Shown: piece by piece, positions 1 to 11,960 of the stretch
Layout: each line of letters starts with the position of its first letter
How positions within the stretch are numbered: the stretch's first letter is position 1
Assembly (NCBI GenBank): GCA_035772785.1
Contig: JAOCPU010000007.1
Location: forward strand, 1 to 64,000
Source of the DNA: Phlebiopsis flavidoalba
Taxonomy: Eukaryota; Basidiomycota; Agaricomycetes; Polyporales; Phanerochaetaceae
Length of the DNA: 64,000 bases
Direction: 5' to 3'
Translations under genes and position numbers: made by a program
Notes under the pieces: model-generated
The model's database searches: none
What the model was told of the DNA's origin: nothing
The model's input: the letters and a program-made list of their open reading frames with translations, nothing else

Positions 1-229
1 CCTACATAGGCATTGCCATGTCTAACGGGGGATACCTCTCGACTTGACGACTCGCAGATTGAAAAACGTAAAATTCATTCATACCAAGTGTGCATTCAAA
101 ACCGTGTCATATACACAATGTCATATTCAGAGAAATATGGTTGGGGGTATCAATTATCTAGTACATGCGCAATACCTGGCAGCTAGCCGCGAGCGCAGCT
201 CTCAGAAGTCAAATCACGTGCCCGGATGA

Positions 230-2149
230 TTAGTTTGTGTCAGCGTAAGTGAACTGGGTGGGTGCAGAAACCAACTTGGTTCTCTTCCGAATCATAAACG
301 TGGTAGTATCTCTCCAGGAATACATAGCCGTTGACGAAGTCCATGCCTTCTCCGGAAGGGAGCCGAGGTCACCGACGATTCAAGTAGACTTTTATATCCG
401 CAATCTCCCCCAATCTCATTGTTCATGTCAGCTGCAAGTAAAGTTGAGTAGGTAGTTTTGGCTCTTAAATGGAAAGGAATACCCGTCTTACCAAAAAAAA
501 AAACAAAAAAAAAAAAAAAAGGTGGTAATTGGGAAGCTAGCGCGGGGCCAAGTCTGAGCGTGGGTGTAAATTCATACGTGGCCTGATGTGAGCATCATCA
601 ATAATCGCTAGCGTTTCGAAAGGTTGCATTTGGGAGCCTACGTTGCCAATCATGAAGAAAAGGCTTCTCCAAACTGCCGTAGTCATTGGGAGAGATCGTC
701 AAGAATCCGGTCGAGTTATCCATAGCGGCCGTTCGTGGCTGCCGTATACGCTGGCAAAGGCATCTAATACAGCCGCTGATCAGCAACTTGTGAGAGCGCG
801 TTGGGGAGAAAGGGGTTGGCACGTGCCGGAGGCAAGCAACAGCATAGTAGTCCCGGTGTCCACGATTCCAGCACTATTGGTGAGAATGGATGTATTGGGT
901 CGTACCATACGTGATGGTTTGGTTAATACCAACGTAATTGTTCGATGGGGAAGTAGAGGTGATGTCCCTTAGGAGCGACATGCAGTATTGCGATATGGGC
1001 AGAAGACATCAAACACGGGAGAAAGCGCGTACAACGACAGTTTTGACTGTACCGTTGAGCTGGCTAGTGTCAGATCCACCGAATGTCAGCTTGCCAGTCG
1101 GGATAGAGTCATTCGTCGCGGGCGCGAATAAAATGCCAACTTGTTTTGCATCAATCCTCATGAGTCGCAAAGGCAGTGTCAGTAATCGTAGGGATAGCGG
1201 TGCCATTCTCCGTGGTAGCTACGGGTCATCCGTATTCAATTGTGAACACCAGGTATAGTAGATGTTACATACTATTCGTCAGGCCGGTCCGGCCCAAGAC
1301 TGTGAGGGTCGACCAACATCAGTCTCAAGCTCACACTTGGGGGTATCAGAACTTACCCGAGAATACCATCCATTCCAACTAACATTCAAGGGATATTTTC
1401 GCGTTTCCAATTGTTTGATTGCTGACCAGAAGATTCGCCAATGGTGATAGTATCGTGTACAGCTCCCGCCTAAATATAATCATCAATGACTTCAGAACAG
1501 TCTAGATTTTTGGGAGAGCTGTTGAGACCGAATATAAAGCCAGAACCATAGGGCCGCTGCACTTTATTGTCAGGGTTAGGATCGAATGTAAGACTAGTTG
1601 TATTTCTCCAGACGTACGACAGGTGGTTGAGGGCATAGCCGTGTCTGTCACGCGATAAGGGTTACCCGGATCGATACCACACACGTTTGGCACTCCCAGT
1701 GTCGACCAGTAAGGCTGACTTTGAGTATGCAATGAGCTTACACGTACAACGCGAGGTGCGAATAAAACAAAACTCACAGTTTTGTGTGTCGGTAGTTACC
1801 GAGTTGAGGCCTGGCGACAAGAGCACTCAGTCTAAAGCAGAATTCGCACAGCCGCCCGGCACCTCGCTTTTTGAGCTCACCTTCTACGGTGTATAAGCCC
1901 ACTGCAACCGTTGGCAAGGAGAGCGCTGGCCAGAGTGGCATTGTTTAGCTCGTTGTAACATCTATGCTCTGTTTGAAACAGGTTCTTGCCCTGTGTTGGT
2001 CTAACTCGACCACAGTTTTTAGTCCGAAGTATTGAAGCGGCGCGCGTGATGGGTATCGTGACAGGTGCTTTTCGAACCACTAGCGAGGAAGAGCCTGCGA
2101 GAAGAGGCTAGAAGACCGTCGTCACACACAGCGAAGGGAGTATTGGCAT
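230..2149 (-). CDS. Secreted A1-family aspartic peptidase (polyporopepsin-like)
   Basis: Predicted secreted pepsin-type endopeptidase. Read from the minus strand, the start at 2149 (MPILPSLC...) opens a hydrophobic leader that has one in-frame stop. A propeptide block follows (PVTIPITR, then QGKNLFQ) near 1985-2060. The first catalytic motif LLVDTGS lies near 1700. The middle of the protein shows GILFAPATND and KLTFGGSDTSQLNGTV (1080-1140), typical of fungal A1 enzymes. NYVGINQTITYG and the second catalytic block (GIVDTGT, broken by a frame change) follow near 850-930, then DNSTGFLTISPNDY (690-735). The C-terminal block DFVNGYVFLERYYHVYD (about 300-350) leads to APTQFTYADTN and a stop at 230-232. 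These blocks lie in all three frames, so introns and base errors both interrupt the gene. Both catalytic aspartates are present. The family assignment is firm; the exon structure is not. Confidence 0.85.
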
Positions 2150-3083
2150 GGCTGGAGCACAGGCCTAGAAGGCGGTCGATTGGGCTCTCCCGTCGAAACG
2201 TCACACGGTGGAACGCATTTATAAAACTCACCCGTAAGTTGTTATCTCAGGTTCAAAGTCGTATCGCTTGGTTGTCATAGACTGAGATTCACTTCTTCGA
2301 CCGTGTTCATCGAACACTTTCTCGGGTTGAATCTGGTGGTCGTCAACGACAACTAGTTCGTATGTGGCTAGAAACTAACCATACCTACATACCCCTAGGC
2401 TTGATTGGTGCATGAGGGATTACGGCGCAATTTGGCGTTTGCCCAACAGATGCTTGCATTAAGATGAACCAGAGGCTCTCATAAAGAGGACTCCTAGTTG
2501 CTGAATGCCGCATGGCGTGATCGTGACAAGTATTCCTGCCAAAGCCAGTCTCCAGTTTGCCTCCAGCAATCAATCATAGTCGGCAACATGGATCCAGGAG
2601 GATGTTTGAGAGTAACGTTCTACGAGGCAAGTTGCTCTAGCTTGATCGCATGTTGAGGATATCGTGATGATCTTCGTAAGTCCGTGGATGTGTAACCGAC
2701 GTCAGGGGGTCCCTGTTACCAAGGTGACATGGGTGCAAACAACGGTTCCTGTATACATCTGGATATGCGCAAACATCAGACTAGAATAGGAGATGTAGAT
2801 ACAATTTCACGAATGGCTCCCGTATGGACCCTTAACCATAGTTTCCCGCAAGCTGGCTAGCATTAGGAAACTCCGGCTACAAGAGAGTCAAGTAGGTGAT
2901 GCAATCGAAAAGCCACACACACTCGACACGCCAAACTTCCCAGGCCGACGGAAGCGGGTTACGAGGAGCAGATGATATACAGCAGAGTATGCATGATACA
3001 CGAGGTGTTATACAGCATGAAAGAGCGTGTCCTGGTTGAAAGCAGTAGAAAGGTAAGTGTCCATATCACGCGCCTCTAATCCT
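2150..3083. other. Intergenic, no gene recognised
   Basis: This stretch separates the start of the aspartic peptidase from the end of the next minus-strand gene. It should contain the peptidase promoter. I see no conserved protein block, RNA gene or repeat in it. Confidence 0.4.
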
Positions 3084-3990
3084 CTACACGAGCGTAATCC
3101 TTGCTCTCTCCAAGCTTGCCGTGACTTGGACCATCGAAGTCGGCGAAGGGGTCGTCTCCCTTAAGGGTCGCGTTGTCGTCGTGGTCTCGAGCCCGGTACG
3201 TACACGGTGTGGCTTGCCAAAAATTGAGGGCGGGGACCCCGCGGGAGGCGCATATTGTGTGCTGAGGTGCATTCGTACGACATGTATGGTGGGTTGTAGT
3301 GTTCCGGGAATTGTTGGTCGTTACGGAACTGAGAGCAGATGGGTGAGCGCGAAGCGGCGTTGGCGGGAGACGCCCGGGTCGAGGACTTGATGATAATAAG
3401 CAAACGCAATGGACACGAAGAAGCCAGCGATGACTACGATCACCAGGGTTGAGTTACTGGTGATCATGGTTGTGAGTCAAGGGCTTACCAATCTCAATAA
3501 TCAACGAGATGATCTCGTTGGCAGAGTCCACGGTTCCATGCGTTCTGGGCAGACCTACACTGGTATTAGGACACGGGCTATGCCACATAAAGAGGGTACT
3601 TACAACTCCGTGCTTCCGACGGGCTGAGCTGATCATGAACGACTGGTCCCCAGATTCCGAATCTCTGCATTGCTTGTAAGCTCCATATAATCTCTGTATT
3701 TTAGTACACAACGTACGAATACAAGATCTTGTCTCTTGAGCAATTTGCGTGCATTCGTTCAATGAGGTCATTCTGGTGTTGGTGTCAGGTTTTGGCTGCC
3801 TTGCTAGAATATATACCCACGACATACCTTGAAGATAAAGTGTATGATGGTTCGCATGAAGCCAGCTCCAATGACCAACAGGCTGCTAACGATGGACAAA
3901 CCAAGAGTATATGCGAATCAAAACAATGTTTTGCTATAATGAAACCCATTGATTAGCAATTATATGTGCGACAAGAGCGAATAACGCGTA
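3084..3990 (-). CDS. C-terminal part of an uncharacterised membrane protein
   Basis: I do not recognise the family. On the minus strand several coherent pieces follow each other across probable short introns. The first is a hydrophobic segment, IVSSLLVIGAGFMRTIIHF, near 3850-3900. A polar stretch and SANEIISLIIEI near 3490-3530 follow. A second strong transmembrane segment, STLVIVVIAGFFVSIAFAYY, lies near 3405-3465. The tail is proline- and threonine-rich (YAPPAGSPPSIFGKP) and ends at a stop at 3084. Hydrophobic helices followed by a Pro/Gly-rich cytosolic tail are common in agaricomycete multi-spanning proteins of unknown function. The 5' part could extend further upstream (4.0-5.5 kb), but I could not join it convincingly. 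Confidence 0.4.
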
Positions 3991-6196
3991 CCATCACAGC
4001 TGATACACAAGCTTCCGCAAAAAGCTCGAGAATAACAGCATATGCTGTTGATATATAGTGTGCCCAGCACTATATCCAAAGTTGCAAACTTTTCGGCTTT
4101 GCGTCTACGGTGACCCAAATATGAGGAGCCAATAGGAAAAGCTTTAGCGGTCCACGTACGGTCTTTGTCCACGTTAATGTCCTGGAATGCGCCAATCTAA
4201 TCAGGGATGCATATGAGTATCGAGACTTGATCACGTTCCATAGGAGTCTGAGACTACACACCGCCCTGCAGAAAGGTCAATACGATGCTTGGCATCAAAC
4301 GTTATGGCTACTCACCATACCAAGGTCCAGCCTGCGGTTATCAAACCAGCTGTGTGAAATAATCAGCCACCTGAAAGGGTACGCCACAAGTGGTTTCTGC
4401 TCACTGAGAACCACAAACAGGCCGGAGACTCGACTTGTACACCCCGCGAGATCATGGTATATGGGGGGCGAGAGTCTATTACGTTTGTCGACGTCCCGAG
4501 TTATATTGGGATTCGGGGGTAGATAATAGGTTGCGAGGGCGACGGGACAGTCGGAATGACATGTTACCATGGACCGAAGATAGGACTTGTTACGTACTTG
4601 GGGTGGTGGGGCGCGAATTCATGTTTGGCGTTAACATACAGTATTGTGAGGAGGGTCAAAGGGTCGTGGATGTCGTGAGGAGGAGCGTTTGCAGGGACGA
4701 TACTTGAGTGGTGGCGGAGAAGACGTGCCGAGACAGCGAGTGCCTGGACCAATATAAACGTCAAACCACGGCGAGCGTCTATTGCTGCGCATCCTCCGCT
4801 TTCGGTAAGGTTACTTCTGTTGGTTCATGGCTCATCCGCATCTGCGCACTGCCTCAACGCGCTGTCATATTCGCGTTCGTTACCACACCGCCCATGGGGG
4901 CTGCTGCGGCGAGATCGTACGAGGCGGGTATTACCGGCGTGATGACCTGCCCGACTTGCCCCGCTCATTGATACCGATTGGATACGAGCTAAATTATTTA
5001 CTCTCCACAAGGGAAGCTAGTTAAGTACGAAACACCAACAGACTCAGTGAGGGGAAGCGTGCTGATTGTCCAATCGCAAATTCGATACGTAACACATCCA
5101 TCTATCTACTCACCGGTAAATTGACGTCAATCTAAGCCGCCGCAGATTCCATCCCGATATCGCAAGTGGGCTCTGCAGTCTCGGTGTTTGTAGAAAAGTT
5201 ATATCATTCCCGGCTGCTTACTCGGATCGGATCAACTCGACTATTGCAAGTTGTACTTTCGCTGCCTATATTTCTCTGTAAATGTGGGCAGTGATATCTC
5301 AGAGCGTGGTAATATATGGTCAGGACCATTCCTCCAGTGATCGATTCCTCGATGATCATGACCCGGTGCATACTCTTCTCTTCCCGAGAACTTAGAGTGA
5401 GCGCTCGAGGGCTCAAGGCATGAATGTCACGAATGGATATCCTAAAAGGCTCTCGATTTCTTGAGAACACACCACACTGCGCCACACGCTGTCACGGTCA
5501 GCCTATCGTCACCAGGGGGTCTTGTTTCAAGCCGTACGGTGAAACACGCCCGAGGAAACTGAATAGTTCGCGGCTGGAAAGTGTAGTGCAAGCCATTCTC
5601 GCTGTCATTATTTTAAAGGCCGAGGCAAGTTTTAGACGACTGTGAGTATCTTTTCGCCACATGTTAAATGCGGTTAGCCTTTCGACAGCTCACAAAGTCA
5701 AGGGTACCGGAGGATTCTATCGCCTAGCTATAGTGTTCAAAAAACTCTGATACATGCCCAAGCCGTTGTCGGGCCGCCTTCCAAACATAATTTCTTGTAA
5801 AGCGGCGAATCAAACAACTTGTGTATCAAAGCCGGCATGTTACGCGAAGAAAACTCCAGCTAGTAACAGACGCTAAACATGCGGTCAGATTTGGCTGTTG
5901 TTGCCATATGGACCGAAGTCGGTGCTAGACATGCTAGGCTGCAGAAAGCTTGACATATGTCAAACAAGCCATACAACGTATATGTAGTTCCTAGGATGTC
6001 CGCGGGAAAAAACGTCGCGCGAACCGATAGAGTTCTGAGGATCCAGCGTGTAGGAGGATACCAAAGATCGTCGGAAAAAGTCTGTTACATGTGTAGAGGA
6101 CTATACTATCCAGTGGCGCCGTCCTCTTTTCTAAAGTTCAACAGGAGTTGACGCCGGTGGCAAAGTGGAAAAACAGTAAAGGACCCCTTTCATCTG
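3991..6196. other. No gene assigned
   Basis: Several short open frames on both strands overlap here, but none gives a recognisable domain and they do not join into a coherent protein. Some of the minus-strand sequence may be 5' exons of the membrane protein ending at 3084. Confidence 0.3.
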
Positions 6197-6511
6197 GTGC
6201 GGCGGGTGAAGTGCAGTATGCAAAACACATCTACTAAACTTACGCCGGCCAACGCCGGGGCGCGCCTGGGATGCGGTCTCACCACCACTGCCTCACGCAC
6301 CTCAGCACTTTCTCGCAGCAAAAGTCCTGAACGCTTGCGACGTCAGGATGACCTTGCCGAAAAACATACCATCAGTGCGTCGCAGCGCCGTGCACTGCTC
6401 GAAGGGATGATGACGGCAGAGATGCGCCCTATGTTCTCAGCCGCCGGTACCGCTTCGGGCGAGCACCTAGGACGGTCAGTGGTGTCAACTGAAGTCGGTG
6501 CGACTTCGTGA
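6197..6511 (+). CDS. Isolated 104-codon ORF of unknown origin
   Basis: This continuous open frame has a hydrophilic product rich in Ala, Arg, Ser and Thr, with the run SQRRALLEGMMTAEMRP near residues 60-75. Unlike its neighbours it is uninterrupted, has no obvious intron signals and no signal peptide. Its codon choice reads more like a bacterial segment than the fungal genes around it, although that is only an impression. No family is recognised. It may be an insertion, a contaminant patch in the assembly, or a chance ORF upstream of the GH28 gene. Confidence 0.25.
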   Translation: MRRVKCSMQNTSTKLTPANAGARLGCGLTTTASRTSALSRSKSPERLRRQDDLAEKHTISASQRRALLEGMMTAEMRPMFSAAGTASGEHLGRSVVSTEVGATS

Positions 6512-6633
6512 ACACGCACGTCCTGACGATGCTCGTGACTGGCATAATGCCGGGGTAGAAGCGATGATGTGAGTACGTATATAATGCAGGCCCCTTTGCC
6601 TATCGCATTGGAAGCGACTTGGCGAGACAGGTC

Positions 6634-8760
6634 ATGAACTCCAGGCTGTTGGTTCGGTGTCGTGGTGAGATGGTTTGCAGTGCTGCGAGTGTTGGGTGTT
6701 TCCTGCGGACACCCAAGACATGCACCGTTGCGGGCCAGCTGGGGACACGGTAAGGGACGACACTAGCCAGGTAAGCACTAGGTAGCAAGATCTCCGTTCT
6801 TCGTGATTTGATGTTGGCGTGCATCCCAGGTTCTTGAGGCCATCAGCGCGAAATGTGGGACATTCCGGACATACAACAATTTGAGTCTGGAAAACTTCAA
6901 CATTACAAGGTTAGCAATGATGTTTTATTAATTAGATGACGCGAACTCACTAGGCAAACGCTGTTGTCAGGAAAATGACATGGGATCTTGTCGATGCGAA
7001 CAGTCGACCTTCACGGCTACTTGAACGTGAGCCTTTTGAACAGCATGCACGGAAACACGGTTCCATTACTCACCATGCGCCCGTTCAAGTTTTGTGTCCG
7101 ACAGGTTCAGTACTGGATCAACCCGAACAACACGTACCGGCGCCATCATCATCCAAGTACGTCCCCATCTCACCATGCCCACCAACAAACTATTCACCCT
7201 GGACCCGCGCAGGACCAAGCCTCCTGGTTCGTCGTCACCGGGCGCGACTTCACCATCAACGCACACGGCACGGGCGGCATCCCTCCAGGGCAACGCCAAG
7301 CCTTGGTGGTCGTACTAACTACCGCGAACAACATCACGCGCGAAGACGGGCGACGGGCGGCCGTTGCGCTGTCGCTCATGTCAACGTCACGGATGGGCGT
7401 CGTGAAGGACTTCCGCATCGAGCAGCAGGCCGTTCTGGTGCAATGCGGTGACAGGGGGTGGCAAGCGCGTCACGTACGATGGGATGCTCTGTAACGCGAC
7501 GAATGAGGATCCGAGGTTTGCAGGGAAGAAGTGAGTACATTCTTAACGTTGTTTGTTCCTTTGTTCTTGTGATTTTTGACGAGAGATTTTGCAGCAATCG
7601 TACCTAAACACTGGTTACGTTGAGTGAGTCCAACTTTGTGTCTGATCGAGATGACAGTCATTGGGACTGAGGCCGAGGCAGGAATCGACACTTCACCGGT
7701 CGAGCGACATAACATTGCTGAATTGGGATGTCACGTACCCGATGCATACACCCGCCTATTTCCATTGACTCTTCCACCGCAGATCACTTGCGGAGACGAT
7801 TGCCTCGCCATCAAAGGCGTAAGCGTCCCTGGCCCTCTTGACTCCCCTCGAGGAACTCACATCCGCAGAACTCGACCAACATCGTGGCGCGCGACGTTGT
7901 ATGCCGCGGCGGGAACGGCAATATGCGATCGGGCTCGCTAGGGGGCAATACGTACGGCATGTGTACGCAAGCCTCGCTTTTCCTCATGAAGACAGGACTC
8001 CCTCACTTGTTTGGCCTATGATTCGTTTAGCCAGATCAGGTTGATGTGGCTGACATTTGAGACACGTCCAGGTATGTCTGAAAGAACCCGAACGCCAGCA
8101 GATATCCTGATAGCTCCCAATCTTGATTATCCTCAGGCGATTCGCCTCGACGCCACAGGTGGCAGCCTAACATGGACCAGGCCTGGTACTTCAAGACAAT
8201 TGACCGGGTTCGGTGCAACGGCGTGCCTCCCACGCCGTGGTGGGTGGAGCCGGAGGTGAGGTCCCCATTCTTTCGCTGTTCACGGCACCTAGGTGCACGG
8301 CATTGCATGCAGGTTTCGTCACCAACCTCGTGGCGCGGAATTTCACGCTGGATCGGGTCCCCGTGAGCCTGCCGATGCCACACCTATATCAAACGAACGG
8401 CGGTCATACGTGCGTCAGTTCCCTGTATCAAAATATGCGTGGCTTTCGTTCATTAATGACGTATGGGATGGGCAGCGGAGACGCACCCTCTACTTTGCAG
8501 TTCAGCAACCGGACATTTGAAGATTTTGTGGGGACATCCCTGAGCGACCACCATGGGTCATAAGTGAGCTTACGCTATTGGAGAACCTGAGCTGATTCCG
8601 ATCGTAGTTGTCGACATTGAGTTGCAATGCCGCCGCGTCACCATGCCCAAACATTGCGTTTTAAAGACAATGGACATTCAAGCCCCCTTCCGAGGAGCAC
8701 CCACACATACGTTTTCAAGAACTGTAGGTAAACGAAACAGGGTCCTGCGAGAGTTGTTAG
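6634..8760 (+). CDS. Secreted GH28 glycoside hydrolase (exo-polygalacturonase type)
   Basis: Predicted extracellular pectin-degrading parallel beta-helix enzyme. The start is one of two in-frame ATGs (6634 or 6670) before a short leader and KTCTV. A clean intron runs from 6771 to 6829, between DDTSQ and VLEAISAKCGTF. Next come SLENFNIT (about 6880), MTWDLVDAN, and SWFVVTGRDFTINAHGTGGI (about 7220-7280), characteristic of fungal exo-acting GH28 enzymes. VKDFRIEQQ follows (about 7400). The acid pair is in CGDDCLAIKG (7790-7820). Then come NIVARDVVCRGGNG (frame-shifted, about 7880-7920) and SLG. The last exon reads VVDIE...KTMDIQAP and ends VNETGSCESC with a stop at 8758-8760, after one frame jump. 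The canonical GHG motif reads as GGNG here, as in some exo-type members. The substrate is not proven. Confidence 0.85.
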
Positions 8761-9596
8761 TTTCGAAACATAACACACTCAGAAATACAAATTCTCCGCC
8801 ACCTATGCACCTTCTCGACAATATCCTTGCTGCGTGAACGCCCATGATGGTGGACATGCAGGGCTTGCTGTCGCCAGTTGGGCCCTATGTAGCTGAGGAG
8901 CAATAGATCTATAGATTAGGGGGCGTTGCGAGCAACCGAACGTCGTGGGACACCTTCGAACTCGGCTGCGAGACCTCGCAATCGGCACGGGCAAGCTTGT
9001 AGGAGAACATGTTTATTAGTAAAAGCACCTGGATAGTCACATCTGTCTGTGGGAGACGAGGATCCCCCAGTGTCCCAAGTCACGCCGGGCACAGTGAGGA
9101 CAAACACCGCGGCACACCGCCCTGTGTGTTGGGTCATTGTCGCGGTCAAAGGAGTGCGGGCGTGTTCTGGCGGAGCAGTTCCTTGCGCAATTGTCGAAGA
9201 AAAAGAAGAGAAATGGCGGGGTTTGCGAGCGCGTCGGGGCCCTTTTTGTGGGTGCTCTGGTGCAGCCTCGAACGTATAGTGTGCGACAGATATCAAAGGG
9301 GAGAGGGCGAAAGGTGATGGGATTGGCATGGAGACGTGCGTTTTGGACGGTGGCCATGCGCATCAAAAAGACTGGTTTCGCGGGTCAGGCGCCCGGTCGT
9401 CACCTTATACTACGCTCTCCCCGGCAACCACCACCTCCCTCCCTCAGGCTCCCTGCCCCGTCTTTCTTTTCTTCTTCACTCTTTCTGTCTTTACTGCAGG
9501 CACCGGGCCTGGTCATTCTGTCTCGCCGCCGGACGTCGACCGTCTTTCCCCACGCACGCACAGCAACTAGACCGTACAACACCGGCAATAATATCA
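8761..9596. other. Intergenic region before the NADPH oxidase
   Basis: The stretch lies between two plus-strand genes and probably holds the NOX promoter. From about 9420 to 9500 it is strongly CT-rich, with long pyrimidine tracts just before the proposed start, a pattern common in fungal core promoters. Overlapping ORFs on both strands here have no recognisable content. Confidence 0.4.
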
Positions 9597-11960
9597 TGCC
9601 CTATACCTCGTTCAACAACAAGCGGTCTTCGGGCCTTGACTTCAGCGACGGCAGGTTTGCCTGCGCTGGAGCAGCACCCGGGACATGAGCAACATTGCGC
9701 TCTCGTCCAACGCGAGCCACCTCCAGCGCAACTAAGACCGAGCGCAGGTCGGCGCCAGTGCCTCCAGCGTCCTCTGATACAACGCATGACCGCGGTCAAG
9801 GTCACGCCGTAACAACAGCCCTCGAAGATGACCGCGAGAAGTGGAGTCTGTGGCTGAATCAACGAGGGCGGCAGGAGGCTGTTTTTCTTCGTCTGGATTT
9901 TTCCTGCATCTGCTTGTCGGAGTCTTTGGATTTCTGCACTACCATCTCAAGATGATAACCTGGTCGGTGCTCGCACCACCTTTGGCGTTACCTTCAGCTA
10001 TGTCGTACATTAGCATTTGTGATGAACACAACTAACAAAAACATCGCAGCTATCGCTTCGTGGTGCTCGCACTGATACTGCAACGTCGATGTCATCTTTT
10101 CATCCTTGCTCGCCCGTTCTGTGCCGCCAACTTTCATCTCGCTCGGTGCGCCGCGCACGCCGCTGAAACACCCGAACATTCCTTTCGACGCAAGAAAATC
10201 CACGTTCCACAAGGCGAGACCGCCTGTCCAATCGTCTGGTGGTCCGTTGTTGCCATCGCCGTCGCATAATGGTCACTTCACGAAGCTCGCGCTCGCGGAA
10301 CCCGGACGCAAGACGGCGGGCGAAAGGTCTTCCCTTCCTCGCCGCCAACTTTATCACCGGGCCCGGTCTCACCGGCTGGATAATGACCGCGGCGCTGGGC
10401 ATCATGGTGGTTTGCGATTGATAAGCGTCGCCGTGGCCCACTTGAGTGTTCGGTACTCGCACCACCTCTTTATCGTGTTCTTCATCACTGGCAGCTGCAC
10501 GCATGTTCTGCATGATCCAAAACCGGAACAGGCCGCCGTACTGCTCGCTGTCAACAACGGACGCTTGTCGTCTTGCTGGGTGCGTTTCATTATGCGTTAG
10601 TCCCCGCTCCGAGGAATGAAACGTGAGAGCTGATTGTCCGCGGTGCTGTATAGCGTTACTAGAGCTGGCTCGATCGCGGTGTCATCTGGGATCTATCGAG
10701 CCGCAATCCTTCGTGGAAGTGCGCTCAGAAGGCAGCGTCACCGGAGACCTGACTTGCGAGCAAATGTCATCCTAGCACCCGTCTGTAATTGTGATGGAGC
10801 TCCAGATCAAGTACGGAGTAAGACGACGACGCAGGCGGTGCCAGTAACCTCAATTCATATCCTTCCTGCCCTCGATATCTACGGTACTTCCAGTGGTCAC
10901 CCTTTCACATTGACGAGGTGCGTGTTGTGCGATAGGGTTGCGAATATGGGAAAAACTATACGAGGCCGGTTCGCCGTGTCCTAGTGCGCGCCGAGTGAAA
11001 GAGTACATCAGTCCCGTGGCACATCCGTGTCGGTGGGTGCGACTTTACGCGCGGTGTGCCTCTGAGGCCAAGGCCCAGTGTCGGCTTGTGACTTTTGAAC
11101 GAAGAAAGGGCAATGGCGAGACGGACGTTCGAGTACAGTGCAGAGGTCTGTCGGCCACAAAAGGCTGGCGAACAGATTGAAGGTGCCGCCCCTGAACCGC
11201 CGTTCTCCCGTGCCGGGGTCATGGGTCAGAGGAGGACAGGGTCCGTTCGGAAAAGCGCCAGTGAGGACTTCCTCAACTACGAGATCGTCCGCTCTCACTA
11301 CGTTGCGTGCCAGTCGCGTGTCACGTAAAACTAAACTTACACTGACCGTTTTGCCTCGTAAGTGCAGCTGTCGATCCGATTCGTCATCATCGATAGCTCA
11401 TGTGTCTGCGACTAGAATCCTCAAGTCTAATCTGGTACCGGCCTGAACAACTTCAACAGCTCAAAGCCGACCCGCCTCTCCAAGTGTGTATTTTACATAT
11501 GGTGATCCGTGCAACTTTGGCAGCGCCGAGTGGTTCCACTCGCTGCTGCAGCTCACGCGATCGAGGAGCAGGACACGTTGCAGAACCGGATCGAGCCCAG
11601 ATCAATATCTATCTGACGGCCAAGATCAAGGAGGACGACATGAACAACGATCATCGTCGCATGGACGTCGGTGCGGAGAAGGACGCGCGATCACCTCGCG
11701 CTGCGACGCGCCCACACACTTTTGGCCGGAGCCGAACTGGGGACCGTGGTCCCTTAGCTCTATCGCCGAGAAGCACCCCGAGACCGACGTCGGTGTGGTG
11801 CGTACCCTCTGCGTGCCGCGGCTGCAATGCACGACATGCTGACTTGCGGTGGAACCAGTTTCTTCTGCGGCCCTCGGTGCTGTCGAAACAGCTGCACGTG
11901 ATGTCGAAAACGATAAGTACTCGAACCCCAATGGGCACACGGCGTTTTTCTTTCTTCTGA
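9597..11960 (+). CDS. noxA: NADPH oxidase, NoxA type
   Basis: Membrane flavocytochrome that passes electrons from NADPH through FAD and two haems to oxygen, making superoxide. In fungi it acts in development and hyphal signalling. Blocks appear in the expected order. REKWSLWLNQRGR (about 9835-9870) is followed by a first membrane segment, HLLVGVFGFLHYHLK. Next come DNLVGARTTFGVTF, LCRQL and NIPFDARKSTFHK. The GPGLTGWIMTAALGIMV segment (about 10360-10410) precedes RYSHHLFIVFFI (about 10450). The FAD motif HPFTLT is at about 10900. The C-terminal half shows GPFGKA, ASEDFLNYEIV, DFGSAEWFHSLL, IYLTAKIKEDDMNN, DVGAEKDA, SSIAEKHPETDVGV and VLSKQLHVMS, ending at 11960. No EF-hand region is seen upstream, which points to NoxA/B rather than NoxC. 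Frame jumps are frequent. The start codon is uncertain. Confidence 0.88.

Noticed and set aside
493..520. A-rich tract interrupted by one C
   Set aside because: It lies inside the aspartic peptidase gene, between the last two conserved blocks. On the coding strand it is a T-rich intron tract, not a retroelement tail.
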